Shown piece after piece: positions 1 to 10,135 of a DNA stretch of 64,000 nucleotides. Numbering within the stretch: the first letter of the stretch is position 1; every line of letters begins with the position of its first letter. Position numbers and translations under genes: made by a program. The stretch is taken from contig JAKGHH010000001.1 in the NCBI GenBank assembly GCA_022828595.1, positions 69,002,401 to 69,066,400 of the forward strand. The letters run 5' to 3'. The DNA is from Nelumbo lutea (lineage: Eukaryota > Streptophyta > Magnoliopsida > Proteales > Nelumbonaceae). Under the pieces are notes generated by a model, which was not told the DNA's origin, ran no database searches, and worked only from the letters and a program-made list of their open reading frames with translations.

Positions 1-57
1 TGGATGGATAACTTACACACCCTCTAACCAATACTCTCTAGAAAAAAAAAAAAAAAC

Positions 58-254
58 GGGAGAATGACGGTTCAGCCCAGGGTCAGAATTCTTAGGCCCA
101 AAATACAGTTGGGGTGGGTGCCAAATCGGAATTGATGCCAATTCACAGACGGACATTGATATATAAAGTGGGGGGGGGGGGTTTGACATTTTAAATGTTT
201 ATAGTTACACAGTAAAAATCAGAAATCCGCATTAGGCCTGTCCGTATTTCTTCA
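58..254. mobile_element. Small MITE, copy 1 (possible MULE type)
   Basis: This 197-bp block matches, in reverse complement, the insertion at 29981-30170: both share 'gggagaatgac' at one end, a 'gttcagccca' stretch and a 'gtgccaa' stretch. The flanks here are A-rich, so a TSD cannot be read with confidence. The second copy has a 9-bp TSD, which suggests a Mutator-like non-autonomous element. It contains a run of about 12 G near 170-181. Confidence 0.55.
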
Positions 255-867
255 AAAAAAATTCCATAGGTTTCAATAGAAAGGCGGTCAAACATGAGAT
301 TATTGCAATTCTATGAGACCCACCCACTTATCCCCCCAAACAAAAGAGGCCTTAATGCTGTAGGTAAGGAAGAACAGTAATATGAATTTCGTTTGGCCCA
401 TTTTCTCATTACTTGTACACAATATATTCAACTACCTAATAGAAGGAAATTGAATTGGTTGTGGGTGAGTCTAAACATTCCCATGCTTGATAACGTGGAC
501 AGTTACATAAAGTTTTATGTAGAATGGATAGGCTTGTTTTGAGTGTACTATATATGGGGTGCAGTGGGCAAGCTCAATGTCATTAATCTAGCCAAGTCGA
601 GTTGGGTTTAGGTAAAGGGATGGTTCGGGTTGAGAAAAGGCAAGTTCATATCAAATTCAACCCATTGACATTCCTACTTTTCGAGATTCTTTATAGTCGA
701 AGGTAGGGCTGTAATTTAAGCAATTGATGGGTCAGATCAAGCTCATCACCTATGGTAGTAGCTTTCAAGGTTTAAAGTATGGATATTTTGCTTGCCCTTT
801 TTTTTAGTTTTTCTTTGAAGGTAGTCCAGAGGAGTTGCTTTAAAGGCCCGTCTACCCCCTGAATCAA
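255..867. other. Non-coding stretch, no gene seen
   Basis: No reading frame here looks coding. The part around 590-680 has 'gagttgggttt' and 'caacccattgacattcctac', which resembles the right end of the GGGTTGGG-rich hAT elements found elsewhere in the window, but I cannot define both ends. Confidence 0.4.
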
Positions 868-1938
868 AGCGCGAATCTCCTACACTCATATTGGTGTGTG
901 CGGGGCTGCACTACGAATCATATTTAGACATGTCTTACTTCTCATGCATCTCAACTCACATGTGCGGGTCTTACTTTCCTGATTCCTCCATTATTCTTTT
1001 TTATTTAAGTTAAGATAGAGAAAAATAAGTGAAAGAAGGAAAGTTCAAAAGAGAATAAGAGAGGGGAAAAATTTTGCAAACCCAACCTTGGCTGTGCAGA
1101 CACCATTAATAGACGACTGTAGACCTCCATTTCTTCTTCATACCTCAGCCAGGGTTAGAAGACATTTGCAACAAAATCCATTTGTTTTTCAATCTTCTAG
1201 CAAGGGTTTGAATTTTGCAAAGTGAGCCTCTGTTTTCTAAATCTGAAATTTCTTTCTATACTCTTCTTCAACTTTTGGTCAAGCGTGCGAGTGTATCAAA
1301 GTGCTTCCATTTTTCAAATCCGAAATTTCCCACTCTTTTTTGACCTTCAACCACCCATGCCTCCATCCTTTAAATCAATCAGGCAAAGTTTGGGGGTCCT
1401 TTAATCTCATGAAGACTAAAAGTCCCGACGGAAATACGACCTTCAATGTGTGCACGGAGGTGTACCAAGACGACTTGGATAGCCTTCTGACGTTGCTGAT
1501 CCATGGCTTCACATTGTCAAGAACATTTGATTTGTAGGGTTCTGAGGGCTAAAGTCAAAAGAAGAAGAAGAAAAAGACGCCTGGAAAAAACCCTAAAATT
1601 CAAAGCCTAGTGAATCAAAATCTATATTACTAAAAATGTATATATTACTAAAAACCAATCAATGTTTTTTCCCTTGTCTTTGGTATGTGACTTCACGTTC
1701 TAGAATCTAAATAACCCCCATCAAACAATCATCTTTGGCCTGTAAATATGACATTCCTTTTCCATTTTTTCTTTTAATTTATTAGTTTAAAAATAATATA
1801 AATAACAGAAAAAACTTATGACCATGTAATAAGTCCCGCACATGTGAGCTAGGGTGGCATGTGAAGTGAGACGTGTGAAAACTTGAGTGGAAGAGCACTC
1901 CGGCACTCACCAACGTGAGTGTAGGAGATCCAGGCTCC
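868..1938. mobile_element. Pack-MULE-like element with ~110-bp terminal inverted repeats
   Basis: The left arm (about 868-975, 'aatctcctacactca', later 'cacatgtgcggg') pairs as an inverted repeat with the right arm (about 1835-1938, 'cccgcacatgtg', later 'gagtgtaggagat'). The flanks hold a 9-bp near-duplication, ctgaatcaa on the left and gtgaatcag on the right (7 of 9 match). Long terminal inverted repeats with a 9-bp TSD are the hallmark of Mutator-like elements. No transposase is visible. The interior (about 1080-1620) is less AT-rich, looks like genic DNA on the minus strand and may be captured cargo. Other sequences with the same terminal motif occur near 6123, 6298 and 6540. Confidence 0.6.
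1379..1504 (-). pseudogene. Unidentified gene fragment carried inside the MULE-like element
   Basis: On the minus strand a 41-codon frame starts at 1504 (MDQQRQKAIQ...) and stops at 1379. Upstream on that strand (about 1505-1610) lies sequence resembling a plant 5' UTR, including an AAACCCTA-type stretch and a CTT-rich tract. I do not recognise the family. Its position between MULE-like arms suggests a captured 5' UTR plus first coding exon of a host gene. The overlapping plus-strand frame (1301-1537) is the alternative reading, but the UTR-like context favours the minus strand. Confidence is low that any peptide is made. Confidence 0.3.
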
Positions 1939-1961
1939 GTGAATCAGGCCAGACCCTGAAA

Positions 1962-2024
1962 CACTCCTTGTAGGGGTGTATCGGAAAGCCACTAATACAA
2001 TACATATCAAAATTTTGAACCTTG
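1962..2024. mobile_element. Truncated right end of a CAAGGTTC hAT MITE
   Basis: The block 'tgtaggggtgtatcgg' through 'ttttgaaccttg' matches the right half of the element at 18550-18781. The left half is missing. Family members at 35149 and 48037 have 8-bp TSDs. Confidence 0.5.
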
Positions 2025-3702
2025 ATAGCTATATAAAGCTTGATTTCGAGGCCCAACTTGACTTGAACGGTGAACCTAAAATACAAATTTAAGCATGAGC
2101 CTATACGAGGCCAAAACAAGGTTGGATTGGGGCAAGCTAAGAATTATCACCTCTACATTTAACTCAAGCTTTTTGGATGAAATGGGGGTGGATTTTTAGA
2201 CTAAACTCCCCATTGACTTGAAGATTTGGTTCTACTAAAACTTTAGTAAGGCTTGGGTTCAACCTTAGATACCCCATCCCAACCCAATTGAACAAGGATG
2301 GGATTGTCCATCCTTTCATCTTTGTCCTTCTCAATGTCTTTCCAAGCTTTCTTTTGTTTTTCTCATAATCTAAAAGAGAAGTAAAACCAAGAAAGAAAAC
2401 CATTAACCTATATATCTATAGTCAGGATGGCATTAGATAATCATTCCGACAGATGTTGAGAAGGATTGTCTCCTCATAAGATTTCATTGCAGTCATATGA
2501 GCTACTTTATTTCTATTTATGCCAATGAAGAAGAAAGCCACATCTAGGCCTTGTTACTTGAGTGGTAGTCTAAAGGAAATTATCAAGCACTCTATACATT
2601 TTTATATGCTTCAATCTCAACCTCTAAAATTTCTAAACCAAATCACTGGAGGAGAATATTGCGCACTCTATTTTACACTTTTACAGTTTATTATCACTCT
2701 ATTTTAGCCATTAAAAGAGATTTCCAAAGGTTATTTTGCAACTTATTGTTCCTCAAAACCAAATGAAGACACTAGTTAGGAGTTAGATTAGTGAATGATA
2801 GCAATGTTAAAGAGAAGGGAGGGAATTTCGAAGGGTTTGGGAAGGGGGTCCGGATCTTCTGCCCACGCTTATTCACAATACACTATCTCCCATGAATTGG
2901 GAGCATCCCCCCTATATAATAATATGTAGAGTATGAGATGTTCTCCACGTGTACCTATGATTAACATGGGCAGAATTCTCATAGACAGGAAATCCGGAGT
3001 ATTTAGAGAGAGTAAAGAAACCACGAATCAGCAGCAACAATGGGTGAAAGAAAAAGAGAGAGGACAGATTCGTGTTGAAAAGGAAGACAAGGGCTTCAAC
3101 TTTACATGCTTGTTATGCATATTCGTGCTAAGGACAGATGCCACTCCCTATAAAGGACAGGGATGGAAAGATAGATGATCCCATCCTAACTAAACAAAAA
3201 CCTGACTTAACCCGGAACCCATCATTTTTTTTCTTTCTGGGTATTATAAATTAATGGGGGGTTAAGGGGTGGGGATACAGTAGAATACACATGAGGTCCA
3301 CTAACCTTACCATGGAGAATCTACAGCTATGTGATTTGGATCATATTCCTTCCTAAGAACTCCAAGTGACTATCTCAACTACTATGTCATTAGCAATCCG
3401 AGCCCATCCATTGCTATGCACAATCCTCTCTTTCTATCCCCCCCCTGAAAAATCTGGATCTCTTGCACATTCTATTTTGCAGCATATTCTGCACAAATCA
3501 AGGAGAGGACACTTGGATAAATCGAAGATCCAAGATGTATCAATCCCTTGATTTAACTGTGTAATTGGCAACCGATGAGACACCACAGATAGGCCTGTGT
3601 TCTCACAAGGTGATGACACATGTCCCATGAAGAGGCGCAACGAATTGTTAACACTTACATAAGGGCATCCCGAGGTAATACTCTCTAGACCTCAAACAAT
3701 TT
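2025..3702. other. Non-coding stretch, no gene seen
   Basis: Short frames of up to 81 codons (2933-3178) occur but show no recognisable domain. Composition is uneven and AT-rich. I see no definable repeat ends. Confidence 0.4.
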
Positions 3703-3841
3703 TACATCAGCGCCCCATAGCACATCCTGATCGTGTGCTGGGAAGGAACATCTCCCCATGACAAGTATGGAATATGATGAGACATTATTGAAAGAATTTC
3801 CCAAAATACATGATTGGGATGTGTTGTGGGGCGCTGATGTA
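3703..3841. mobile_element. Short MITE with GCGCCCCA-type inverted ends
   Basis: The left end 'tacatcagcgccccatag' and the right end 'gtggggcgctgatgta' are inverted copies, enclosing 139 bp. The interior has 'ggaacatctcccc', a motif also present inside the element at 27998-28118, so the two belong to one family. The TSD is not clear. Confidence 0.55.
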
Positions 3842-4600
3842 TATTCCTCTCAAATTCTCTAGTTCTCTTGCCCTTATAAATTTATAGTTAATTTCACCAA
3901 TTCAACTCAGCCTAATTGATCATCTTTAGTGATTATTGACTTGAACATCAGAGAACCACTCCGTGAGGATCCACTAGGGCCTTTTAATTGTCCCTATGCT
4001 TGCAGGTTGTCCAAAGTCGTCAATTCTTCCAACTTACTAGCTTAAGAGTGGCATCAATATGTGTGAACGAGTAAATAAAGAGGTTAGTTGTTTTTTTTTA
4101 TTATTTTAAAGCTTTGCCCAATTTTAAAAATTGAAAACCAAAAGAGAAAAAAGAAATCAGGATTATTGAAGAACAAGATTGTCGAAAAGAACAAATTGGT
4201 AAATGACTAGTGGTTTTCAAGGCTTTAACAATCTTGTTAAAACGAGGAAGAGTAGGCCTTTGAGTGTCCTCATGAATAGTCCTCTAAAGCTCATTTTCTT
4301 TTCAATTTCTGATTTTTTCTATGTCACACCCCTAACCAAGGTTAGGCACGAGACAACACCACATACTTTTTAGCATGTAAGGCTTTACTTGTTTACAATC
4401 AAACTCCAAAATTCTGATAATAAACTTTAAATCAAAACAAATCACAAACTAAAAGTAAAATCATATAATCTCTAATAACTTGAATTCCATCAAATGTCTA
4501 AGGCTTTAGTGAAAACTCCTGTCTACAAAAAACACAATAAATCTAAAATCCAATTAATAAATTTTATTACAAGTTCTAATGTAAAGAAATCCGTATTAAT

Positions 4601-4601
<1 letters not shown>

Positions 4602-4636
<35 letters not shown>
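4602..4636. repeat. (CT)17 microsatellite
   Basis: A perfect CT dinucleotide run is directly visible. Confidence 0.95.
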
Positions 4637-4639
<3 letters not shown>

Positions 4640-5171
4640 CAATCCCATACAATAACTATTCATCTTCGGCATCTAAAAAGGAAAAGAAAGAACAATAATG
4701 AGTACGACCCTCAGTGAGTAACATTTCATCTCCCCAATTGAACCAAGCATGCGAAAAAAAATAATAGCAATACTAATAACAATAAATAATTCATAAAATC
4801 TACATATTATTCACATGTTTCAGACAACTTAATCCATCATGGAGAAAAATATTCACATATTCAATAAGTATCAAACTTCCCCATAGTCTACAAAACCATA
4901 AGGACAAATTGGATGGAACACATGTCGTAGACTGATTCTATATATTCAAAGTCAGAGTTACATAGCAATTTTACAAGAATAGATTACAAACACTTTCACC
5001 CCAGTGATAAGGGACCACATATGTACCCTATAGTAAGGGCCCAAATTCAAAATAGACTAGTCCATGATGCCATTGTATTCATCCCTAATGGTAGGATTCA
5101 TAGCATAGTCATTTATTATTAGAATAAATAGATTGATACATCAATCCACACACACACAAGTATCACAAAAG

Positions 5172-5172
<1 letters not shown>

Positions 5173-5207
<35 letters not shown>
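5173..5207. repeat. (AAT)n microsatellite
   Basis: About eleven AAT units run to 5207, then continue imperfectly to 5219. Confidence 0.95.
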
Positions 5208-5210
<3 letters not shown>

Positions 5211-6727
5211 TAATAATAGAGTTAAATAAAGAATAACAAGTTCAAAAAACCATTGATTCTTTTAAGGAATAACAAGGTGTAAAATATCGATGTATCATAA
5301 TAGTAAAAAATATTTCATTTATATTCTGAATTCTTAATATTCACATGCTTGGATTCTAATTTAAGTAAGCATAAACAAATACAAATGTATACAACCAAAA
5401 ATTCATTTGTCCATTTAATTGACAAAAAGATAGAAAAAAAAAACCAGAAGATGAAAAGTCACTTGCTTAATATGTTGAGTCCAAAATACCAATACAAGTC
5501 ATTGTATACCCAAAAGCCTATAAATCAATGAGTAATTGTTACAATCAATTTCAAAACTTATACTAATAAATTTGTGGTGTTAAACTGCAAACTTATTGTA
5601 TAAGTCTACCTAAACCTCTACTAGTTTACTAGATTAGGTTCTGAAACTACCGGATTTCTAGATTTGTTGTGTTCATGGACCCAAATTTTAAGACTGAAAA
5701 CTTCTAACTCAAAAATCCACTTAATAATAAATCTTGTAAAAGGGATCGATTTCATGTTTTAGTAGATTACATGGAGTAGTTGAATTTGAAACTGAAATCA
5801 CAATGTCTCATTGAAAAGAATTTCTATGTCACCTGTCCGGTAGGAAACAAAAAGGGCGGTGATGGTAAAGATAAAGGGTTTGTCAGTAAAAACATGAAGA
5901 AGATGACCCTGTTATCCTCCACTATTTTTTTTTCTCATGGCTGGGTTAAATGGTCAAAACTTTTTTCTTTTATGAAATAATTTTCTAAAATTATTAAATA
6001 AATGAAACTAACATCTTGAGACAACTGTTAAATTATTAGCACATGTACAACACTCATAATGTATGATGCTGAAGTATCGTGGTATATTTAGATGTGCAAA
6101 AAGTTGTATAAAACGCAATATGCAGGAGACCCGGACTTTTTGACTATATATACCCTGACATTGCAATATTCTCGGTCTCATTCCCTTTGGTTATTTTGTT
6201 TCCATTCCTCCTCTTCCTCCACTTCCTCTCTCTCTCTCTCGTTTTTATAGTTGACACGTTTGACTCTCATTGAATGTGTAGAAATAAGGATGTAAAGTGC
6301 AGGAGATCCCAACTTCCTTACACAAGGGAAAGTGGTATAGGATAAGGTTGGACGGCACAACCCAAGAAAGAATATCATGTTGTCATAAAACATGATGAAA
6401 TACAAAAAGAAATTAAGGAGCATCACATGCTTGACAAGCAGAACTTTCCAAGTGAAGTGATAGCAAAGATGCAGAGCAGGAACCAATAAACAAAAAAAAA
6501 GGTTTTGTCATGAGTATGCAAAGATCAGCCGTCCGTGAGTCCTGGGTCTCCTACGCTTAAACAAATCACTGAAAATTCATCAAAATTCACCCGAGGGTTG
6601 ATTGGTCAAACTCTCAAACGTGATTGGAGTGTCAATTCAACTAAAAGCCTGTGCCTATCAAAAAAAAAAAGAAAACTAAAAAACTCTAGGCTGGGATCCA
6701 ATCTTGTAACAATTTATGAAGGTGTTA

Positions 6728-6800
6728 ACAGGTTCAGTTGGTAAGATTGTTTGTTCATTGTAATGGAGGCTTGGGGATCTAATTTCGCACTGTGTTTCTT
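6728..6800 (+). mobile_element. tRNA-derived SINE-like 5' region
   Basis: An A-box-like 'ggttcagttggtaag' (6731-6745) is followed 28 bases later by a degraded B-box-like 'ggggatctaatttcg' (6773-6787). This is the layout of an internal pol III promoter in plant SINEs. The B box has lost the TTCGA core, so this is probably a remnant. The downstream end is not defined. Confidence 0.4.
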
Positions 6801-7916
6801 TCTTTCTTTGGAACTATACAATGGATATAACCCATCTTCCATTCCCTAAACCCTCCCAACCCTGATGACAATGGATTTGGTCCTAGGTTTCTGCTACAAC
6901 GAAGCTGAGATCCTAGCTACCAACTGGGCCAACTAACCAGCTGAGATCCCAACCCACCCGGCCGGTTGTTTAGAACCATGGAACCGGAAAAAACAAACTG
7001 TAATAAATTATTAATAGGTGCAAACTACATCGATCATATCATGTATCAATTTATGAAAATTTATAGAAAACCATATTTCATATCTATAATTCTATTGTAG
7101 GGAAAATTCGTTCTAGACCATTTCCATGCAAATTAATCAAGACAAAAACCCATATGTAAAGAATATACATTGAAGATCAATATATTTGATATCACGAATA
7201 TTTATTGGTTGTAATTTAAAAAAAAATGTTAGTGATGAGAGGATGATTTAATTTGGAAGAACAAACAAACAAGCACCGTTATGGTATATATCATATATAG
7301 AATTTGCAGAAAGTGCAGTAAAAGCTGAGAGGTTAATTGGATTTAGACTTGGGTCGAGTGTTTTTTTGACCGGGAAGGTAGGACAAATGAAAACCTACTC
7401 GTTAGGCTTGGCTAGCGACATGCATGGGAACTTCCAAGTTCCAACAAAGGATTCTCGATGGATAATTCCACTCATAAGCTATATTGGGGTTTGCTGGTTA
7501 GGAGCTCACGAGGCCACAATACGTGAAAGGTGAGATCAGTCCACATTTATTTAGTTAAAAAGTGCCCAAAAATAAAAAATAAAAAAAAGTTTAAAAATGA
7601 GGGAGGGATTCATTAGAGATATATAAGATGACAACGTAGTATGCTTTCTCTGGTTCTGTCATCTATCCTTGCAGTCAAGCAGTGTACAGACAGATGGGAC
7701 TTGGCGATTTAGGTTTGGAGTAGTACTCTCCTCTCCAGACTCCCTCCCAAAGTTTGGCATTTGGACTTTGGACTTTGGACTTTGGAGGTTATTGTCTGTT
7801 GTCCCGGTGTGGGTCAATGGACTTATAAGGACTGCCTTAGTTTGTAGGTGTAAGTGTGTAAACTTTGGGCAATCGCACATAGCAAATAGATATGAAAGGC
7901 GCGGGTTGGGTTCGGG

Positions 7917-8550
7917 TAGGGGTGGATTCGGGCTGAGCCGAGTCAAATGTTGGTACAAAAGCTCGTAAGTTTGAGTTAAGTTCAGCTTGAGTTCGATAAT
8001 AAGTCAAATTTTCAATAAAAAATAAAAGTTAGACATACAAAATGTATTTATTGTATATAAATAATATATATATATATATGCATATAAAAATTGTTTTTAC
8101 TTTACATACAAAAATTAATAATTATGAAATTATTTATTATATGTATATATATACATATTAATAATAACTGTTTATTATATATATAAGGCCTGCGAGTCTT
8201 ACAAGACGGGCTTCACTCAACTCAAAACTTGTTAAAAGCTCGATTCGTTTCCACCAACCAAGGCCCAACCTAAATATACAATTTCCGGGCCCCAATTTGG
8301 TTCAACCCATGGTCAAGCCTGAGTTTGCCAACTCAAAATTTGTTAATATATATTGTATATATAATGGAAATGATTTATATATATATAATGGTCCGGGTTT
8401 GGGTTACCCAAGGCTAATCTGAGAATCAAATCAGGCTCAAATTTCTGACCCAAACGCAGCGTTAAGGCAAAAAAAACTCGGGCCAAATCCATATAATTTC
8501 AGGTTGAATTGGATTGGCATCGGGTTGGGGTCGCCCAATTTGCACCCCTA
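7917..8550. mobile_element. Non-autonomous hAT-type element, TAGGGGTG family
   Basis: The element starts 'taggggtggattcggg' and ends 'caatttgcaccccta'. The flanks ggttcggg and ggtttcgg(g) are nearly the same, consistent with an 8-bp TSD. The interior has AT dinucleotide tracts and GGGTTGGG-rich ends. No transposase is visible. Confidence 0.6.
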
Positions 8551-9365
8551 GGTTTCGGGTGGAATCAAGGGCTAACTGATTCTCGTCGTTTTCGGTAGAA
8601 TTTAATATATTTCTTTCCCCCATCCTTTCTCTTCTGCAAAATGAAAACCTTTTTCCTCGCATTGATTGGTGGGGCAAACCTTTAATAACGTTATTAAAAA
8701 CAAAAATAAAGGATGGTGAAGGGAATCCCTATATTTCTGCCTATATCCCAAGGCTAGCGTGCGGGTGCGGCGTGCCCCTATAAAAAACATGGGGAGGGGA
8801 AACATCCATTCCAAGAAGAGGAGGATTGGAGGATCATTGGACGAATGACGGAGTGAGTTTTCACTTTTCAGGCAGAGGGGGTGGAGGCATCGTTCTTTAT
8901 TAATCTTTTTACTGGTGCCCGGCCCCCCCTTCATCTTCATCACCTCCAAGTCTCCAACAGTGTGTGGCGCGGTGTTTTAGCTTAAAACAGGATAGCTTCA
9001 TCCTTCGTCTTGCAGCTAATAGCAACGATTCAGGATATTGGCAAATAAAAATATGAAATAGTGCAGCAGGTTTACTGCCTCCGACCTTTGTTTCGAACCC
9101 CATATTTTTTTTTGACACGCCTGGATCTTTTATTCGATCCATGTAATCAGAATCTTACCCCAATGCACGAAGGAATCAAGGAACTCAGATCCTCTCAGAT
9201 ATTACGATTTAACAATAAACCGGACACCAGTTTGACAAAAACCCATTAATTGATCTTTGATCCCAAACACTTTGAACCGGGGACGATCAATGAGACTGTT
9301 TCAGGCTTTCAGCTTCACCTTGGTTGTCCGAGTTCTGCAGGTGCTCGCACAAGTGCAAGGCAAGT

Positions 9366-9371
9366 CACGTG
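9366..9371. promoter_or_regulatory. G-box (CACGTG), distal SAP upstream region
   Basis: A CACGTG palindrome lies about 770 bp before the SAP start codon. G-boxes bind bHLH and bZIP factors in plants. A role here is inferred only from position. Confidence 0.35.
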
Positions 9372-9758
9372 CCGAGGACAGGTGAAGGTGAGTGGTGACA
9401 CATCAGTCATCACACAAGACCTTCTTTTGTATTGGAAACGTTTTTGTTATTTGCAGGTGAACGTTCTGTTTGGCTGTGACCAAAGAAAGCCCTAATGCCT
9501 GCCCCATGTTTGGCTGGTAACTTGGTCATTGGTGGGGAATGATTGGACGTGGACACTGCACTCCTATGGAGTGGAGTGGCCCCTTGGATGATGCATCCTA
9601 GGGAGGTGAAGTGCCCAACGGAACCATCAAACCCATTTGCATTTCCATCTGTGTATCACCAGATTAACTGGATTTTGTTTTTGTGATGCATGATGTTCTC
9701 TGGAGGAGAAATCAGAGAAATGGTTGCTCCTTCAATGCCACTCGCCATTTGATATGTA

Positions 9759-9766
9759 CACGTGGC
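9759..9766. promoter_or_regulatory. G-box/ABRE-like CACGTGGC
   Basis: CACGTGGC lies about 370 bp upstream of the SAP start codon and about 250 bp upstream of the putative TATA box, a normal distance for a plant proximal promoter element. Confidence 0.4.
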
Positions 9767-10012
9767 GCTTTTAGATGTGGCTGCCAGACGTTGATTCTAC
9801 ATGGCGAGTGGCGACAGCAAAACCTAGATACGAAAGGGGAGTGGGGAGGAGGGAGAGCAAGAGAGAGAAGAGAAGTACGTGTCGGAGAGCACCCGAAAAG
9901 ACCGCGGAAAATTGAAAAGACCGTCGGTATTTTAGACCCACGCCATGACGATTAACGAGCCCCGCCGTCGTTGCAGGGCGGGAAATCTGCAAAAATTTGT
10001 GAACCTTTTACA

Positions 10013-10020
10013 TATAAAAA
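10013..10020 (+). promoter_or_regulatory. Putative TATA box of SAP
   Basis: TATAAAAA lies 116 bp upstream of the ATG at 10136. A start site about 30 bp downstream would give a 5' UTR of roughly 90 nt, which is C/T-rich as is common in plants. Confidence 0.55.
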
Positions 10021-10135
10021 CAACAAAGACCGCGCTTACTTAAGTGTAATCTCCTTCGCCCCTCTTTCTTCCTCTCCCCTCCCTCTATCTCACCCTCGGG
10101 TTCGGTTTATTCTTCTACTCACTTTTTTATTTTTT

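Larger units (their letters stand above)
3842..6727. other. Non-coding stretch with microsatellites and MULE-end motifs
   Basis: No coding region is supported. Two microsatellites (4602-4636 and 5173-5207) lie here. Motifs 'gcaggagaccc' near 6123, 'gcaggagatccc' near 6298 and 'ctgggtctcctacgc' near 6543 match the terminal motif of the 868-1938 element and probably mark degraded relatives. Confidence 0.4.
8551..9990. other. Upstream flank of the SAP gene
   Basis: No coding region is supported. This stretch probably holds the SAP promoter. It is less AT-rich than the rest of the window and contains two CACGTG boxes and a purine-rich tract (about 9840-9870). Confidence 0.45.

Noticed and set aside
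4602..5219. CRISPR-like regular repeats
   Set aside because: These are simple CT and AAT microsatellites. No spaced repeat array exists in the window and the DNA is plant nuclear.
7659..7968. Two overlapping 99-codon frames on opposite strands
   Set aside because: They are mirror frames without domains, arising from a region low in stop codons.
9090..9105. tRNA B-box-like 'tttcgaacccca'
   Set aside because: No A box or cloverleaf is found at the right distance on either strand.
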